DNA of 56,934 bases from an uncultured Eubacteriales bacterium (GTDB lineage: Bacteria > Bacillota > Clostridia > Oscillospirales > Acutalibacteraceae), in the NCBI GenBank assembly GCA_905198155.1, contig CAJKBQ010000019.1:1-56934 (forward strand), read 5' to 3'. The first letter of the stretch is position 1. The number at the start of each line of letters is the position of its first letter. The translations under genes and the position numbers were made by a program. Positions 24,777-33,141 of this stretch are shown one piece after another. The notes under the pieces are model-generated. The model was not told where the DNA came from. It made no database searches and saw nothing but the letters and a program-made list of their open reading frames with translations.

Positions 24777-25281
24777 ATTCAAAAAGTTTGCGCTGAAAGG
24801 CAGCATGATCGACCTGGCCGTCGGCATGATCATCGGCACGGCGTTCAACGGGATCGTGTCGTCGCTGGTCAACACAATTTTCATGCCGGTGTTGAGCCTG
24901 CTGACGGGGCGGATCGACTTTTCCAACCTGTTCGTCGCGTTGGACGGCAATCACTACGACACGCTGGCGGCCGCGCAGGAGGCGGGCGTGGCGTGCCTGC
25001 AATACGGCGCATTTATCCAGAAAGTGCTGGAATTCATCATGATGGCGTTTGTGGTGTTCCTGTTTGTGAAGATGATCACCAAAGCGCGCGAAATGGAAGC
25101 CAAAATGGAAGAAAAGCGCCACCCGAAAGCGCCGGAAGAAAAGAAAACCAAAACCTGCCCGTTCTGCAAAAGCGAGATTGCGATCGATGCCACACGCTGC
25201 CCGCACTGCACGTCGGAGCTGCCGGAGGAGGAAGAATCCGAGGAAGCGTCCGAGGATGCTGCGGCGGAAGCAATACAGTAA
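24757..25281 (+). CDS. mscL: Large-conductance mechanosensitive channel with added zinc ribbon
   Basis: 174 residues. MKKFINEFKKFALKGSMIDLAVGMIIG is the MscL amphipathic N-helix and pore helix TM1, LEFIMMAFVVFLFVKMI is TM2. Beyond the normal end (about residue 120) is an added zinc-ribbon CPFCKSEIAIDATRCPHC followed by an acidic tail rich in Glu. Such ribbon tails occur in MscL of Bacillota but are not universal. The channel releases solutes at high membrane tension. I chose the ATG at 24757 (AAAGGATGGGGG site); one 13 codons upstream is possible. A terminator follows. Confidence 0.92.
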   Translation: MKKFINEFKKFALKGSMIDLAVGMIIGTAFNGIVSSLVNTIFMPVLSLLTGRIDFSNLFVALDGNHYDTLAAAQEAGVACLQYGAFIQKVLEFIMMAFVVFLFVKMITKAREMEAKMEEKRHPKAPEEKKTKTCPFCKSEIAIDATRCPHCTSELPEEEESEEASEDAAAEAIQ

Positions 25282-25296
25282 GATTTGGACAACGAG

Positions 25297-25333
25297 AAAG
25301 GCGCATCCCTGTTGGGTGGGGGTGCGCCTTTTG
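25297..25333 (+). terminator. Terminator after mscL
   Basis: AAAGGCGCA-CCC and GGG-TGCGCCTTTT pair into a stem followed by TTT. It can also end the converging gene at 25347-25889. Confidence 0.75.
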
Positions 25334-25346
25334 AAATTTACGGGGG

Positions 25347-25889
25347 TTACAGCAAATCCTTGGATTCGAGCATATTGGTGATGATACCGGACTCACTTTG
25401 ATTGCTGCTGGATATGTACGAAAACCAGACGAATTCCAAGTCATAAATCTCGAATTCCTGATCGATGCGGACGCCGACATTGGCGGGGAGCTCATCGGGT
25501 TCAAATTGAATTTTGCGGCCGTTGGCGTTTTCGCCGTAGACGTACAGGTGAACCTCAACCGGGATATCCTTACGGTTGGAGTGCAGCATCATCTTTCGCG
25601 TTTCCAAGTGCGCCACGCCGTTGTCCGGATTGACTTTGCCTTCGGATTCTACGTACCACAGCCCGGCTTTTTGCCGCAGCAGCAGAAAATTGGACTGGCC
25701 GTCTTTGGCTGCGCGAATGACGCGGCAATGCGGGGCGCTGTCGAGGCCGTCGTAATAGTCCGACAGGATGACGGGGTCGCGGTACCCGGCGCCGCGAATC
25801 GCGCGGTGCCAGCTGGTGCCCCAAAATACTCCGGCACCAATACCGAGGAGCAGAACGACGGCGAGGATGATTGCAATGGGCTTTTTCAT
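25347..25889 (-). CDS. Membrane-anchored protein, copy 1 of a tandem paralogue trio
   Basis: 180 residues: MKKPIAIILAVVLLLGIGAGVFWG membrane anchor, then an extracytoplasmic domain. It is nearly identical to the next gene in its first 60 residues (TSWHRAI, AGYRDPVILSDYYDG, PHCRVIRA) and in the centre (GKVNPDNGVAHL, VEVHLYVYGENANGRKIQFEPDELP). The C-terminal 40 residues diverge (SYISSSNQSESG). I recognise no domain. Expression starts from a ribosome site GGAGG. It lacks an obvious promoter of its own, so it may be read from the gene before it. Confidence 0.65.
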   Translation of the reverse strand: MKKPIAIILAVVLLLGIGAGVFWGTSWHRAIRGAGYRDPVILSDYYDGLDSAPHCRVIRAAKDGQSNFLLLRQKAGLWYVESEGKVNPDNGVAHLETRKMMLHSNRKDIPVEVHLYVYGENANGRKIQFEPDELPANVGVRIDQEFEIYDLEFVWFSYISSSNQSESGIITNMLESKDLL

Positions 25890-25980
25890 GAGAGAGACCT
25901 CCTTTGAAATGGAAATTTATTGCAGGTCAATATTAGTCAACAACGGCTGTGCTGGGCGGGAATTTGATTTTATTATGGGG

Positions 25981-26523
25981 TCAGAGCAGGTCATTGAATT
26001 CGAGCAGGCTGATGATGGTCGCGAGACCGCTCATGTCACTGCTGAAAACAGATGAAAACCAAACGAATTCTAAGTCGTAGTTCTCGAATTCCTGATCGAT
26101 GCGGACGCCGACTTTGCCGGGGAGTTCATCGGGTTCAAACTGGATTTTGCGGCCATTGGCGTTCTCACCGTAGACGTACAGGTGAACCTCGAGTCCGATG
26201 TCTTTACGGTTGGAATGGTGTAGATCGACGTAATTCGTCAAGTGCGCCACGCCATTGTTTGGATTGACTTTGCCTTCGGATACCACGCGCCACAGCCCGG
26301 CTTTTTGCCACAGCACTAAGAAATTGGTTTGGCCGTCCTTGGTCGCGCGAATGACGCGGCAGTGCGGTTTGCTGCTCATGCCGTCATAATAGTCCGATAG
26401 GATGACGGGGTCGCGGTATCCAGCGGCGTGAATCGCGCGGTGCCAGCTGGTGCCCCAGAACACGCCGGCGCCAATGCCGAGGAGCAGAACGACGGCGAGG
26501 ATGATTGCGATGGGCTTTTTCAT
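25981..26523 (-). CDS. Membrane-anchored protein, copy 2 of the trio
   Basis: 180 residues with the same layout as copies 1 and 3: an N-terminal anchor that is almost identical to copy 1, then a domain with SDYYDGMSSKPHCRVIRA and QEFENYDLEFVWFSS. Differences from copy 1 concentrate in the segment THYVD/THLETRK-like (AHLTNYVDLHHSNRKD) and in the tail. AAGGAGG is nine bases before the ATG. A promoter lies at 26599-26627. The function is unknown; a cell-surface or immunity-like role is possible but not supported by a motif. Confidence 0.65.
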   Translation of the reverse strand: MKKPIAIILAVVLLLGIGAGVFWGTSWHRAIHAAGYRDPVILSDYYDGMSSKPHCRVIRATKDGQTNFLVLWQKAGLWRVVSEGKVNPNNGVAHLTNYVDLHHSNRKDIGLEVHLYVYGENANGRKIQFEPDELPGKVGVRIDQEFENYDLEFVWFSSVFSSDMSGLATIISLLEFNDLL

Positions 26524-26598
26524 GTGGGAAACCTCCTTGTAAAGAAAAATAATTGCAGACCGATGTCGGTCAGCGCTTCCGGAACGTTTTACATATAA

Positions 26599-26627
26599 AT
26601 TATACCATATTCGCAAGGATAAGTAAA
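26599..26627 (-). promoter_or_regulatory. Promoter of paralogue copy 2
   Basis: TTTACT (26622-26627), 17-base spacer, TATAAT (26599-26604). The last part of the spacer and the -10 (ATATGGTATAATTT) is the same as at copy 3, so the duplication included the promoter. Confidence 0.75.
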
Positions 26628-26676
26628 CTGGCAGGATTCCCAATCTTTTGCCGTCCCGATTGGATACAATCGACAA

Positions 26677-26724
26677 AATTCCCGCCCGATGCAGCTGAAA
26701 CGGCTGCGCCGGGCGGGATTTTGA
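26677..26724 (-). terminator. Terminator after paralogue copy 3
   Basis: TCCCGCCCG and CGGGCGGGA form the outer stem, GCAGC and GGCTGC the inner one, followed by T-rich sequence on both sides. Confidence 0.75.
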
Positions 26725-26738
26725 TTTTGTGATTGGGG

Positions 26739-27266
26739 TCAGAGCAGCCCTTTGTCTGTCAGCAGCTGCTGCAAGTCGGCAAACCCGCGGCTGGTATCGA
26801 TGCCGTGTTCCGTGTCGATGTACCACGAAAATTTCAGTTCGTACGATTGGGCATATTGCGATACCCCGACGCCAAACCCGACGGGCAGTTCATCGGCAGA
26901 AAAGCGGATGGTGGGGCGCGATGCATCGCTGAAAACGTAGAAGCGGCTTTCCACCGGTTCCCCCAAAATCATAAAGGCGATTGACGATGTGCCCGTTTCC
27001 GGGGAGAGGGTGCCGTCGAGCGCGACTGCCCACCCGGCGAACCGATTCTGCTGCAGCAGCAGATAATTCGCCTGATTGTCCCGGTATGCGCGCACCAGGC
27101 GATAGCGGGTTTGGCTGCCGTCGCGGTAATCGTCAACGATTTGGGTGCGCGCCGGTTCGTACCCGGCGCTGCGGATCGTCCGGTTCCAGCTGGTGCCCCA
27201 GAACACTCCGGCGCCGATGCCGAGGAACAGGACGACGGCGAGGATGATTGCGGTGGGCTTTTTCAT
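26739..27266 (-). CDS. Membrane-anchored protein, copy 3 of the trio (most divergent)
   Basis: 175 residues. The anchor MKKPTAIILAVVLFLGIGAGVFWGTSW is shared with copies 1 and 2, as is the scheme AGY...DDYRDG...R.VRA..D.Q.NYLLL. The rest differs: GTLSPETGTSSIAF, RFYVFSDASRPTIRFSADELP, then YELKFSWYID. The shared PDELP/ADELP, the following V-G-V and the tail LDLEF/ELKFSW align, so all three have the same fold. AAGGAGG precedes the ATG. The likely history is an older duplication giving copy 3 and a recent one giving copies 1 and 2. Confidence 0.65.
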   Translation of the reverse strand: MKKPTAIILAVVLFLGIGAGVFWGTSWNRTIRSAGYEPARTQIVDDYRDGSQTRYRLVRAYRDNQANYLLLQQNRFAGWAVALDGTLSPETGTSSIAFMILGEPVESRFYVFSDASRPTIRFSADELPVGFGVGVSQYAQSYELKFSWYIDTEHGIDTSRGFADLQQLLTDKGLL

Positions 27267-27344
27267 ATGAATGACCTCCTTGCAAAGAAAAATGGATTGC
27301 AGACCGATGCCGATGAACAACCATGGTGTGTTTTTACATATAAA

Positions 27345-27373
27345 ATTATACCATATCCAGCAGGATTCGTAAA
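27345..27373 (-). promoter_or_regulatory. Promoter of paralogue copy 3
   Basis: TTTACG (27368-27373), 17-base spacer, TATAAT (27345-27350), minus strand. Confidence 0.75.
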
Positions 27374-27424
27374 TCGGCAGAATCTCCAATCTTTCTACCG
27401 CATTTTTGACCAAAATCACGAAAA

Positions 27425-27466
27425 TCCCCGCCCGGTGCAATCGTTACCAATTGCGCCGAACGGGGA
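27425..27466 (-). terminator. Terminator after the FTR gene
   Basis: TCCCCG and CGGGGA with inner CGGTGCAA/TTGCGCCG form a long stem just after the stop at 27484. Confidence 0.65.
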
Positions 27467-27483
27467 CAAACCCATCCAAAATC

Positions 27484-27729
27484 TTATTTTTCCGCCGGTT
27501 CCGGTTTTTTCTCCGCCGCACCGGGCTTGTCTTTCTCTTTGTAGTACAGCATACAGTGGCAATAGCCCTCGAAGTCCGGGTCAGCGATTTGTTCGCGGAA
27601 CTGCTTGCACATACAGCGCGTGTCTTCGCTGATTTCCCGCACGCAGGGGCAGTGCCCGTCGCGCGCTTTCAGACCCTCGCGGACCACCCGGACGATCTCC
27701 GGGTCGGGATTCAGTCGAATCTTCGCCAT
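27484..27729 (-). CDS. Ferredoxin-thioredoxin reductase catalytic-chain-like protein
   Basis: 81 residues, a short stand-alone form. The Cys pattern is HCPCVREISEDTRCMCKQFREQ followed by GYCHCMLYYK, that is CPC...CMC...CHC, the six Cys plus spacing of the FTR beta subunit, which carries a 4Fe-4S cluster beside a redox disulfide. It reduces thioredoxin with electrons from ferredoxin. Its ATG overlaps the thioredoxin stop codon by one base, so the enzyme and its substrate are co-translated. There is no FTR variable (alpha) chain nearby, as in other anaerobes. Confidence 0.85.
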   Translation of the reverse strand: MAKIRLNPDPEIVRVVREGLKARDGHCPCVREISEDTRCMCKQFREQIADPDFEGYCHCMLYYKEKDKPGAAEKKPEPAEK

Positions 27730-28040
27730 TACACGCCCTCCACCATCCGCATCACGGAAACTTTGTCCATATATCCGGACTTTTTCTCCGCGATCCGGCC
27801 GTCGCGCAGCACGATCAGCGTGGGGATATATTGGATCCCGAACCGCTCCGCCAGCTCCGGCTGCTCGTCCACATTGACTTTGCCCACGACGATCTCCGGG
27901 TGTTCGTCGGCGATTTCTTCGATCACCGGGGCGATCATCCGGCACGGCCCGCACCACGTCGCCCAAAAGTCCAGCAGCACCGGCTTGTCGGCGTTCGTGA
28001 CGATTTCGTCAAAATTGTCTTTGGTAATGATCTGTTCCAT
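27729..28040 (-). CDS. trxA: Thioredoxin
   Basis: 103 residues with LLDFWATWCGPCRMIAPVIEE, the CGPC active site near residue 30, and the cis-Pro in IQYIPTLIVLRDG. The start MEQIITKDNF is preferred over a TTG four codons upstream that lies on top of the ribosome site. It is paired with the FTR-like gene, suggesting a ferredoxin-driven thioredoxin system instead of, or beside, an NADPH-dependent one. Confidence 0.95.
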   Translation of the reverse strand: MEQIITKDNFDEIVTNADKPVLLDFWATWCGPCRMIAPVIEEIADEHPEIVVGKVNVDEQPELAERFGIQYIPTLIVLRDGRIAEKKSGYMDKVSVMRMVEGV

Positions 28041-28067
28041 GATTCGGTACAACTCCTTTGCATTTTT

Positions 28068-29297
28068 TCAGATTTGTGCGCATTTCCCGCGCGGTTTGCA
28101 TATCCGCATCAGCGACGTCACCAGCGACGCGCCCACCGCAATGGCGGCGGCGGCCGCGCCGGTTTGAATCCCCAGCTGCGCGCACAACGCCTGGTTGCCG
28201 CTCAGCAGCGCTTCCATGGTGTAATACAGTCCGCCGCCCGGCACCATCGGGATAATCGCAACGAGCAAAAAAACCGTTGCCGGGACACGGAATATCCGGG
28301 CGCAGATTTCGGCCATCAGCGCGCACGCAGCCGTCGCAATCAGATACCGTGCCGCTTCCGGCAGTACAGCCGCTGCCAAATATACCGCCCACGCAGCCCC
28401 GGCGGCGATGCACGCGGCTGCAATGTATTTTCCCCGCCGCACGCCCAATATTCCGCAAAACCCGAAACAGGACAGCGCGGCATACAGACACTGCAGCACC
28501 GGATGTACGGCGGCGTCCGGCAGACTGACCCACGGCGGGAAGCCCGGCAGCATCCGGCACGACGCGATTGCAATCACAATGCCCAGCGCAATGGCAACCG
28601 AAACAATCAGCACCTCCGCCAGCCGCACCACCGCCGTCAGAAAATCCCCGGCGATCACGTCGCGCATGGCGTTGGTAATCGCCAGCCCCGGCACCAGCAG
28701 CATCAGCGCACCGATGATCACCTTGTCGCTGTGGTTGGCCAGCCCGGCGTGCGCCAGCAGCAGCGGCACGACCGCCTGCGCCGCCGCAGCGATCACGTTC
28801 AGAAAGAATACGTTGGCACCGGCCTTGCGCAGCCGCGGCACGATCAGCCGCGTCAGCAGCCCGACCGGCAGCGCAATGGCGGCGTCCAGCACCGTGCCGC
28901 CCCAAAACAGCGTAAAAAACATTGCAGCCAATCCATACATCGCATAATCCGCCGCCGGAGGAAGCGCCGGCCGGCGGACGATTTCGTCCATCTCGGCGCG
29001 GGCGGCCGAAATTTCCATCGGCGCGGCACAGATGCGGCGGCACAGGTTGTTCAGCTGGTCGAGTGTTTCCAGCTGCGTGGCGCTGTCGCGTATGCGCACC
29101 ATGTGCGTATACGTCCGCCCGTCTGCGTGTACCGATACCGTCACATACGACGGGATGGCGAATACCTCGCTTTCCCGATACCCATACGCCGCCAAAATCC
29201 GGGTGATGGACTCTTCCACACGGTAGATTTCGCCGCCGCACCGCGTCATCCGGCGGCCGAATTCACAGCAGAAATCCAGCAATTCTTCGATTTGCAT
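28068..29297 (-). CDS. thrE: Threonine/serine exporter of the ThrE family (fused)
   Basis: 409 residues. The N-terminal soluble and membrane part (PF06738-like) begins MQIEELLDFCCEFGRRMTRCGGEIYRVEESI and has AMRDVIAGDFLTA, the conserved ThrE region near residue 205. The C-terminal part is the smaller ThrE_2 half (PF12821-like) with IIPMVPGGGLYYTMEALL. In many bacteria the halves are two genes (YjjP/YjjB type); here they are fused. About ten membrane helices are visible. It lies between trxA and the penicillin-binding protein gene, with 20 bases to the latter. Confidence 0.88.
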   Translation of the reverse strand: MQIEELLDFCCEFGRRMTRCGGEIYRVEESITRILAAYGYRESEVFAIPSYVTVSVHADGRTYTHMVRIRDSATQLETLDQLNNLCRRICAAPMEISAARAEMDEIVRRPALPPAADYAMYGLAAMFFTLFWGGTVLDAAIALPVGLLTRLIVPRLRKAGANVFFLNVIAAAAQAVVPLLLAHAGLANHSDKVIIGALMLLVPGLAITNAMRDVIAGDFLTAVVRLAEVLIVSVAIALGIVIAIASCRMLPGFPPWVSLPDAAVHPVLQCLYAALSCFGFCGILGVRRGKYIAAACIAAGAAWAVYLAAAVLPEAARYLIATAACALMAEICARIFRVPATVFLLVAIIPMVPGGGLYYTMEALLSGNQALCAQLGIQTGAAAAAIAVGASLVTSLMRICKPRGKCAQI

Positions 29298-29317
29298 CGG
29301 AACCCCTCAATGAACGA

Positions 29318-31735
29318 TTACTCGGACGGCCCTGCCGTGACGGTGCTGGACGGATGCTCCGACGCACGGCCGGGCGATTCGGCACCGGGCCTGGACTCCG
29401 GCGCAGCCGACGGATCGATAATGGGCTGAAGCGAAATCACCAGCGACGACGAAGTGCCGCTTTCGGTGCCGGATTCCGTCGGCGTATCCGGAATTTCCGG
29501 TTCCGACGAATCCGGTTCGTCCGGAATATCCGGTTTCACCCAGGTTGCGCCGGGACGGATCCCGTAGCCGCCGGTGTGCTCGGTGCAGTAGCCCATGTTG
29601 GACGATTTTTTGTACCAGCCCAGCTCCGCGTTGGGGCACATACTCGTTGCAAACTGACCGGTTTCCATGCAAAACCACCGCTGCACAATCGAATCCGGCG
29701 TATCAAACTTTTTGGTTGGCTTGTTGGCGAGGTATTCGGCCATGATGTTTTTCCAGATGGTGACGGCGTGGTGCCCGCCGGAGATATAGCGCGCCTTGTC
29801 GTAGCCGCACCACACGCCGGCGACGCAGTACGGATTCCCGGCCATAAACCAGCGGTCTTTGTATTTGTTGGTCGAACCGGTCTTGCCGTAAATTTCCCAA
29901 TTGCCGATCCTGGCGCCGTACGCCGTATTGCGGCCGGTTTTTTCGCCGGTTGTCCGGTGCGGGTTCTGCACAACGGCCTGCATCAGCTTGTTCATCACCC
30001 CGGCGCTGTCTTCGGCAATGGTCTGCTCATACGACGGGTCGCTGTTGTCCAAAATCACATTGCCGTTTTTGTCTTCCACGCGGTAGTAAGCGTACGAATC
30101 GTAATGCTTGCCGCCGTTGCCGAATACGGCATACGCTTCGGTCATTTCGCGCACGGTTACCCCGATCACCGTACCGCCCGTCGCAATGGCAGAAATCGAC
30201 GCGTCCGTTTCGATCCCCGTTGCGGTTTTGTACTGCTCATACAGCGAATTCAGCCGGAATTTGTATTTCGCGTACTGGAATCCGCGGTCGATGGTGAGGT
30301 AGTCGTACACAATGTGCACCGACACGGCGTTGGCAGATTGCTCCAATCCGAACTGCACCGTGACCGGCCCGTAGTAAAATCCGTAGGCGTTGGTGGGGTA
30401 GGGTTTGCCGTTGAGTGTGATCGGTTCGTCCGGGATGATGGTGGACCAGTCGATCAGCCCCATATCGATGGCCGGGCCGTACACGGAGATCGGCTTGATC
30501 GAAGAACCGGGCTGCCGTTTGGTGTCGGTGGCGTTGGACCAGACGAGGTTGCCGCTCTTTTCGCCGCGGCGGCCGACCGTTGCCAAGATCCGCCCTTCGT
30601 AGTCCATGCACAGGATGCCGGATTGCAGATCCGGCAGCGACGGCACCAGCTTGGCGGCATTGGTAATGTAGTATTTTTCGCAGATGGCTTGCAGCTCGGC
30701 GTCCTCTGCGGAGTAAATTTTCAGTCCGCCCTGGTACAGCAGCGAACTGGCCGCCGCTTCGCTGTATCCTTTTTTCTCCACCAGATCCGCGATGACTTCC
30801 TGCCGAACCAGATCGGTGTACCAGTCCACCGTGGCGGTCGAGCTGGTGGCGCCGGAGCCCGCGTGCAGTTGAAGCGCGGTGTATTTGGTCGCCAGGTATT
30901 CCGACTTGCTGATGTAGTTCTGGCTGTACATATTGTACAGGACGTCGTTGCGGCGGGTGGTGTTGTTCATCGGGTAGTAGAAGGGATTGTAGCTGTACGG
31001 GTTTTGGGTGATCCCGGCGATGGCGGCGCATTCAATCAGCGTCAGCTCCTGCACCGGCTTGTTGAAATACGTCTGTGCGGCAGCGCCGACGCCGTATGAC
31101 CCGTTGCCCAGGTTAATCAGGTTGAGGTAGGCTTCGAGGATTTGGTCTTTGGAGTAATCTTTTTCCAGATTCAGCGCGGAAAAAATTTCCCGCAGTTTGC
31201 GGCTGATGCTGACGGATTTGTCGTTGGTCAGGTTTTTAATCAGCTGCTGGGTCAGCGTGGAGCCGCCCTGCTTGGTGGAGGACTGGCTGGTGAAGGTGTT
31301 CAGCACGGCAAACCCGGTGCGGATCCAGTCCACGCCGTGATGCGTGCGGAACCGCTTGTCCTCGGTAGAGATAAACGCGTTGATGAGCGTTTCCGGAATA
31401 TCGTCCAGATCGACCCACTCGCGGTTTTCCACGCCGTGGAACTGCGCGGATTCCACCCACTCGCCGGCGGTGTTCTGCGAATAAACGTAGCTGGTTTCGT
31501 TGAGCGTGATGGCGTTGAGATCCACGTCGGCTTTGTAGTCTTTCATGCTGTACAGATACATCAGCATCGCGATCATGCACACAAACCCGGTGATGATGCC
31601 GATGAGCACGACGCTCCACAGCGCTTTCCAGAACACCTGAAATACCCGGAACGCGATCGACAGCGCGCCGCGGTTTTTGGCGTGCCGTGCCGGAACGGTA
31701 TCGGGCGCAGCGTGTCCACTCGAATGTTTTTCCAT
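29318..31735 (-). CDS. Class A penicillin-binding protein (bifunctional PBP1)
   Basis: 805 residues; start MEKHSSGHAAP after AAGGAG. One membrane helix at about residues 35-58 (VVLIGIITGFVCMIAMLMYLY). The GT51 transglycosylase has AFISTEDKRFRTHHGVDW (catalytic Glu) and KQGGSTLTQQLIKNL. The transpeptidase has the SxxK motif in PGSSIKPISVYG, SAN in LEQSANAVS, and KTGS in IYGKTGSTNKY. The C-terminal 80 residues are a Ser/Pro/Glu/Thr-rich unstructured tail (PDEPDSSEPEIPD). It polymerises and crosslinks peptidoglycan outside the membrane. A TATAAT box lies at 31816-31821 but with a weak -35. Confidence 0.94.
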   Translation of the reverse strand: MEKHSSGHAAPDTVPARHAKNRGALSIAFRVFQVFWKALWSVVLIGIITGFVCMIAMLMYLYSMKDYKADVDLNAITLNETSYVYSQNTAGEWVESAQFHGVENREWVDLDDIPETLINAFISTEDKRFRTHHGVDWIRTGFAVLNTFTSQSSTKQGGSTLTQQLIKNLTNDKSVSISRKLREIFSALNLEKDYSKDQILEAYLNLINLGNGSYGVGAAAQTYFNKPVQELTLIECAAIAGITQNPYSYNPFYYPMNNTTRRNDVLYNMYSQNYISKSEYLATKYTALQLHAGSGATSSTATVDWYTDLVRQEVIADLVEKKGYSEAAASSLLYQGGLKIYSAEDAELQAICEKYYITNAAKLVPSLPDLQSGILCMDYEGRILATVGRRGEKSGNLVWSNATDTKRQPGSSIKPISVYGPAIDMGLIDWSTIIPDEPITLNGKPYPTNAYGFYYGPVTVQFGLEQSANAVSVHIVYDYLTIDRGFQYAKYKFRLNSLYEQYKTATGIETDASISAIATGGTVIGVTVREMTEAYAVFGNGGKHYDSYAYYRVEDKNGNVILDNSDPSYEQTIAEDSAGVMNKLMQAVVQNPHRTTGEKTGRNTAYGARIGNWEIYGKTGSTNKYKDRWFMAGNPYCVAGVWCGYDKARYISGGHHAVTIWKNIMAEYLANKPTKKFDTPDSIVQRWFCMETGQFATSMCPNAELGWYKKSSNMGYCTEHTGGYGIRPGATWVKPDIPDEPDSSEPEIPDTPTESGTESGTSSSLVISLQPIIDPSAAPESRPGAESPGRASEHPSSTVTAGPSE

Positions 31736-32020
31736 GTCGGAAATTCTCCTTTCATCGTCCAAAAATGAACGTGCCCCGCGGGGCACCGGAACCTGCGAAA
31801 ACAAGAATACATAGTATTATAGCACACATTGGGGGCAAATGAAAAGCCCTACACGGAAAAAGACGGCTTTTTTCAAAAAAAATTCACGTTTCGCGCGAAT
31901 TTCGCCCAATAAAAAAGGAAAAGAACGGAATTTATGCATAGCATCCGGCCTCGGAGGCATACTACCGACGTGCGGATTGCGTCGGATTCCGCAAAACCGA
32001 TCGATCGAAAGGACGGATGA

Positions 32021-32368
32021 ATGATGGAATTGCAACGGTTAAAAATCTGGATTGCCGCCGCGGGGTGCAGCGTCGCCATTGCGCTGGCCACCACGCTGTG
32101 GATTGTGCCGACGGTGCGGACGGCGCGCGCCGCCGGGACGGAACCGCCGTCGCCGGATGCATCGTCGGATGTATCGGCTCCGGCGCGGTACCGGGTGGGC
32201 ATATACGGCGGATATGTGGCGGCGTTTGCGGGGGACGCGGCGGAACCGTTCCGGATATTGGACACCCTGGCGGCCTCGCTCCCGGCGCGGGACCGCGCGC
32301 TGCTGGCGGACGGGATCCCGGTCGATTCCGAAGCGGCGCTGCAACAGCTGCTGGAGGACTATTCCTGA
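32021..32368 (+). CDS. BofC C-terminal-domain-like membrane protein
   Basis: 115 residues: short N-terminus, membrane helix (IWIAAAGCSVAIALATTLWI), Ser/Pro linker, then YRVGIYGGYVAAFAG...PFRILDTLAASLPARDRALLADGIPV and EAALQQLLEDYS. This last block follows the scheme YxVxxYxGxVAVF...SLPxxDxxxLxxGIxVxxxxELxxLLED of BofC C-terminal domains in Bacillota. In Bacillus BofC acts in the sigma-K checkpoint during sporulation; whether that applies here is unknown. It overlaps the next gene by one base. Confidence 0.65.
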   Translation: MMELQRLKIWIAAAGCSVAIALATTLWIVPTVRTARAAGTEPPSPDASSDVSAPARYRVGIYGGYVAAFAGDAAEPFRILDTLAASLPARDRALLADGIPVDSEAALQQLLEDYS

Positions 32369-32934
32369 TGGGGCCGTACCCGGTGCTGCTGTGCGGCGGC
32401 AACCCGGCGGAGCAGCGGCTGGCGGCGGAGCTGGCGCGGTACGGCGCGGTGATGCGGCTGCAGCGCGGAACGCTCACGCAGCTGGGGACGGGCGCGGCGG
32501 CGTTTTTGCTGTACGAATTTGACCGGGTGCCGGAGGCGGCGCTGCACAGCGGGGTACTGCTGCTGGGCAGTCAATTGCCCGCGGGGCGCACAGCGCTGCC
32601 GCCGCGGCTGGTACCGGTGTTCGATTCGGGCAATGCGGCAGCGGTGCAGCTGCTGGCGCACCGGCAGCAGGCGGGCGTGGCGTGCGGATGCGCCCCGCAG
32701 GACACGCTCAGCCTGGCCAGCCTGTCGGACACGCAGGCGGTAGTCAGTTTGCAGCGGGAGCTGACCACACTGGACGGGGCACGCGTGGAGCCGCGCGACC
32801 TGACGATCCGGCTGGCGGAACCGGGGAAAAACGACGCGCCGCGCGAATTATTCGAGTTGATGGCGCTGTCGGCCGTTTTACTGTTATGCGGGCGGTTCAG
32901 CGACGAAAATTCAGCGAATTTGCGCGGGAGATGA
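32368..32934 (+). CDS. Unknown soluble protein coupled to the BofC-like gene
   Basis: 188 residues, no membrane helix. It begins MGPYPVLLCGGNPAEQRLAAELARYGAV and has a Rossmann-like look (VLLLGSQLP, PVFDSGNAAAVQLL, ACGCAPQDTLSLASLSD). The central part GCAPQDTLSLASLSDTQAV resembles the Mur-ligase-like or conserved clostridial hypothetical with the CGxxxxDTxTxSSI pattern. No function is assigned. A terminator overlapping the next promoter follows. Confidence 0.55.
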   Translation: MGPYPVLLCGGNPAEQRLAAELARYGAVMRLQRGTLTQLGTGAAAFLLYEFDRVPEAALHSGVLLLGSQLPAGRTALPPRLVPVFDSGNAAAVQLLAHRQQAGVACGCAPQDTLSLASLSDTQAVVSLQRELTTLDGARVEPRDLTIRLAEPGKNDAPRELFELMALSAVLLLCGRFSDENSANLRGR

Positions 32935-32969
32935 CGTTTTCCATAAAACATTTTTTCAACACTGCCTGT

Positions 32970-32997
32970 AAAACGGCAGAAATACTATTGCCGTTTT
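32970..32997 (+). terminator. Terminator of the BofC-like pair
   Basis: AAAACGGCA and TGCCGTTTT form a perfect 9-bp stem. Its right arm overlaps the -35 box of the next promoter. Confidence 0.7.
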
Positions 32998-33016
32998 CGC
33001 TCTGATGCGGTATACT
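32988..33016 (+). promoter_or_regulatory. Promoter of the AI-2E family transporter operon
   Basis: TTGCCG (32988-32993), 17-base spacer, TATACT (33011-33016). Confidence 0.65.
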
Positions 33017-33141
33017 ATATATAAGGAAAAGCGACCGGATTTTATTTACGGATTGTTTACAGCCGGTTGATTTTCCATTCGTATTTTTACGGTATTCTGA
33101 TTGCGGGAAATTTGAAGGGATTCAGAAGGAGGGGGCGCGCC

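Noticed and set aside
28009..29241. A 410-codon minus-strand frame overlapping thrE in another phase.
   Set aside because: ThrE motifs and membrane helices are in the chosen frame; the alternative is Arg/Gly-rich and featureless.
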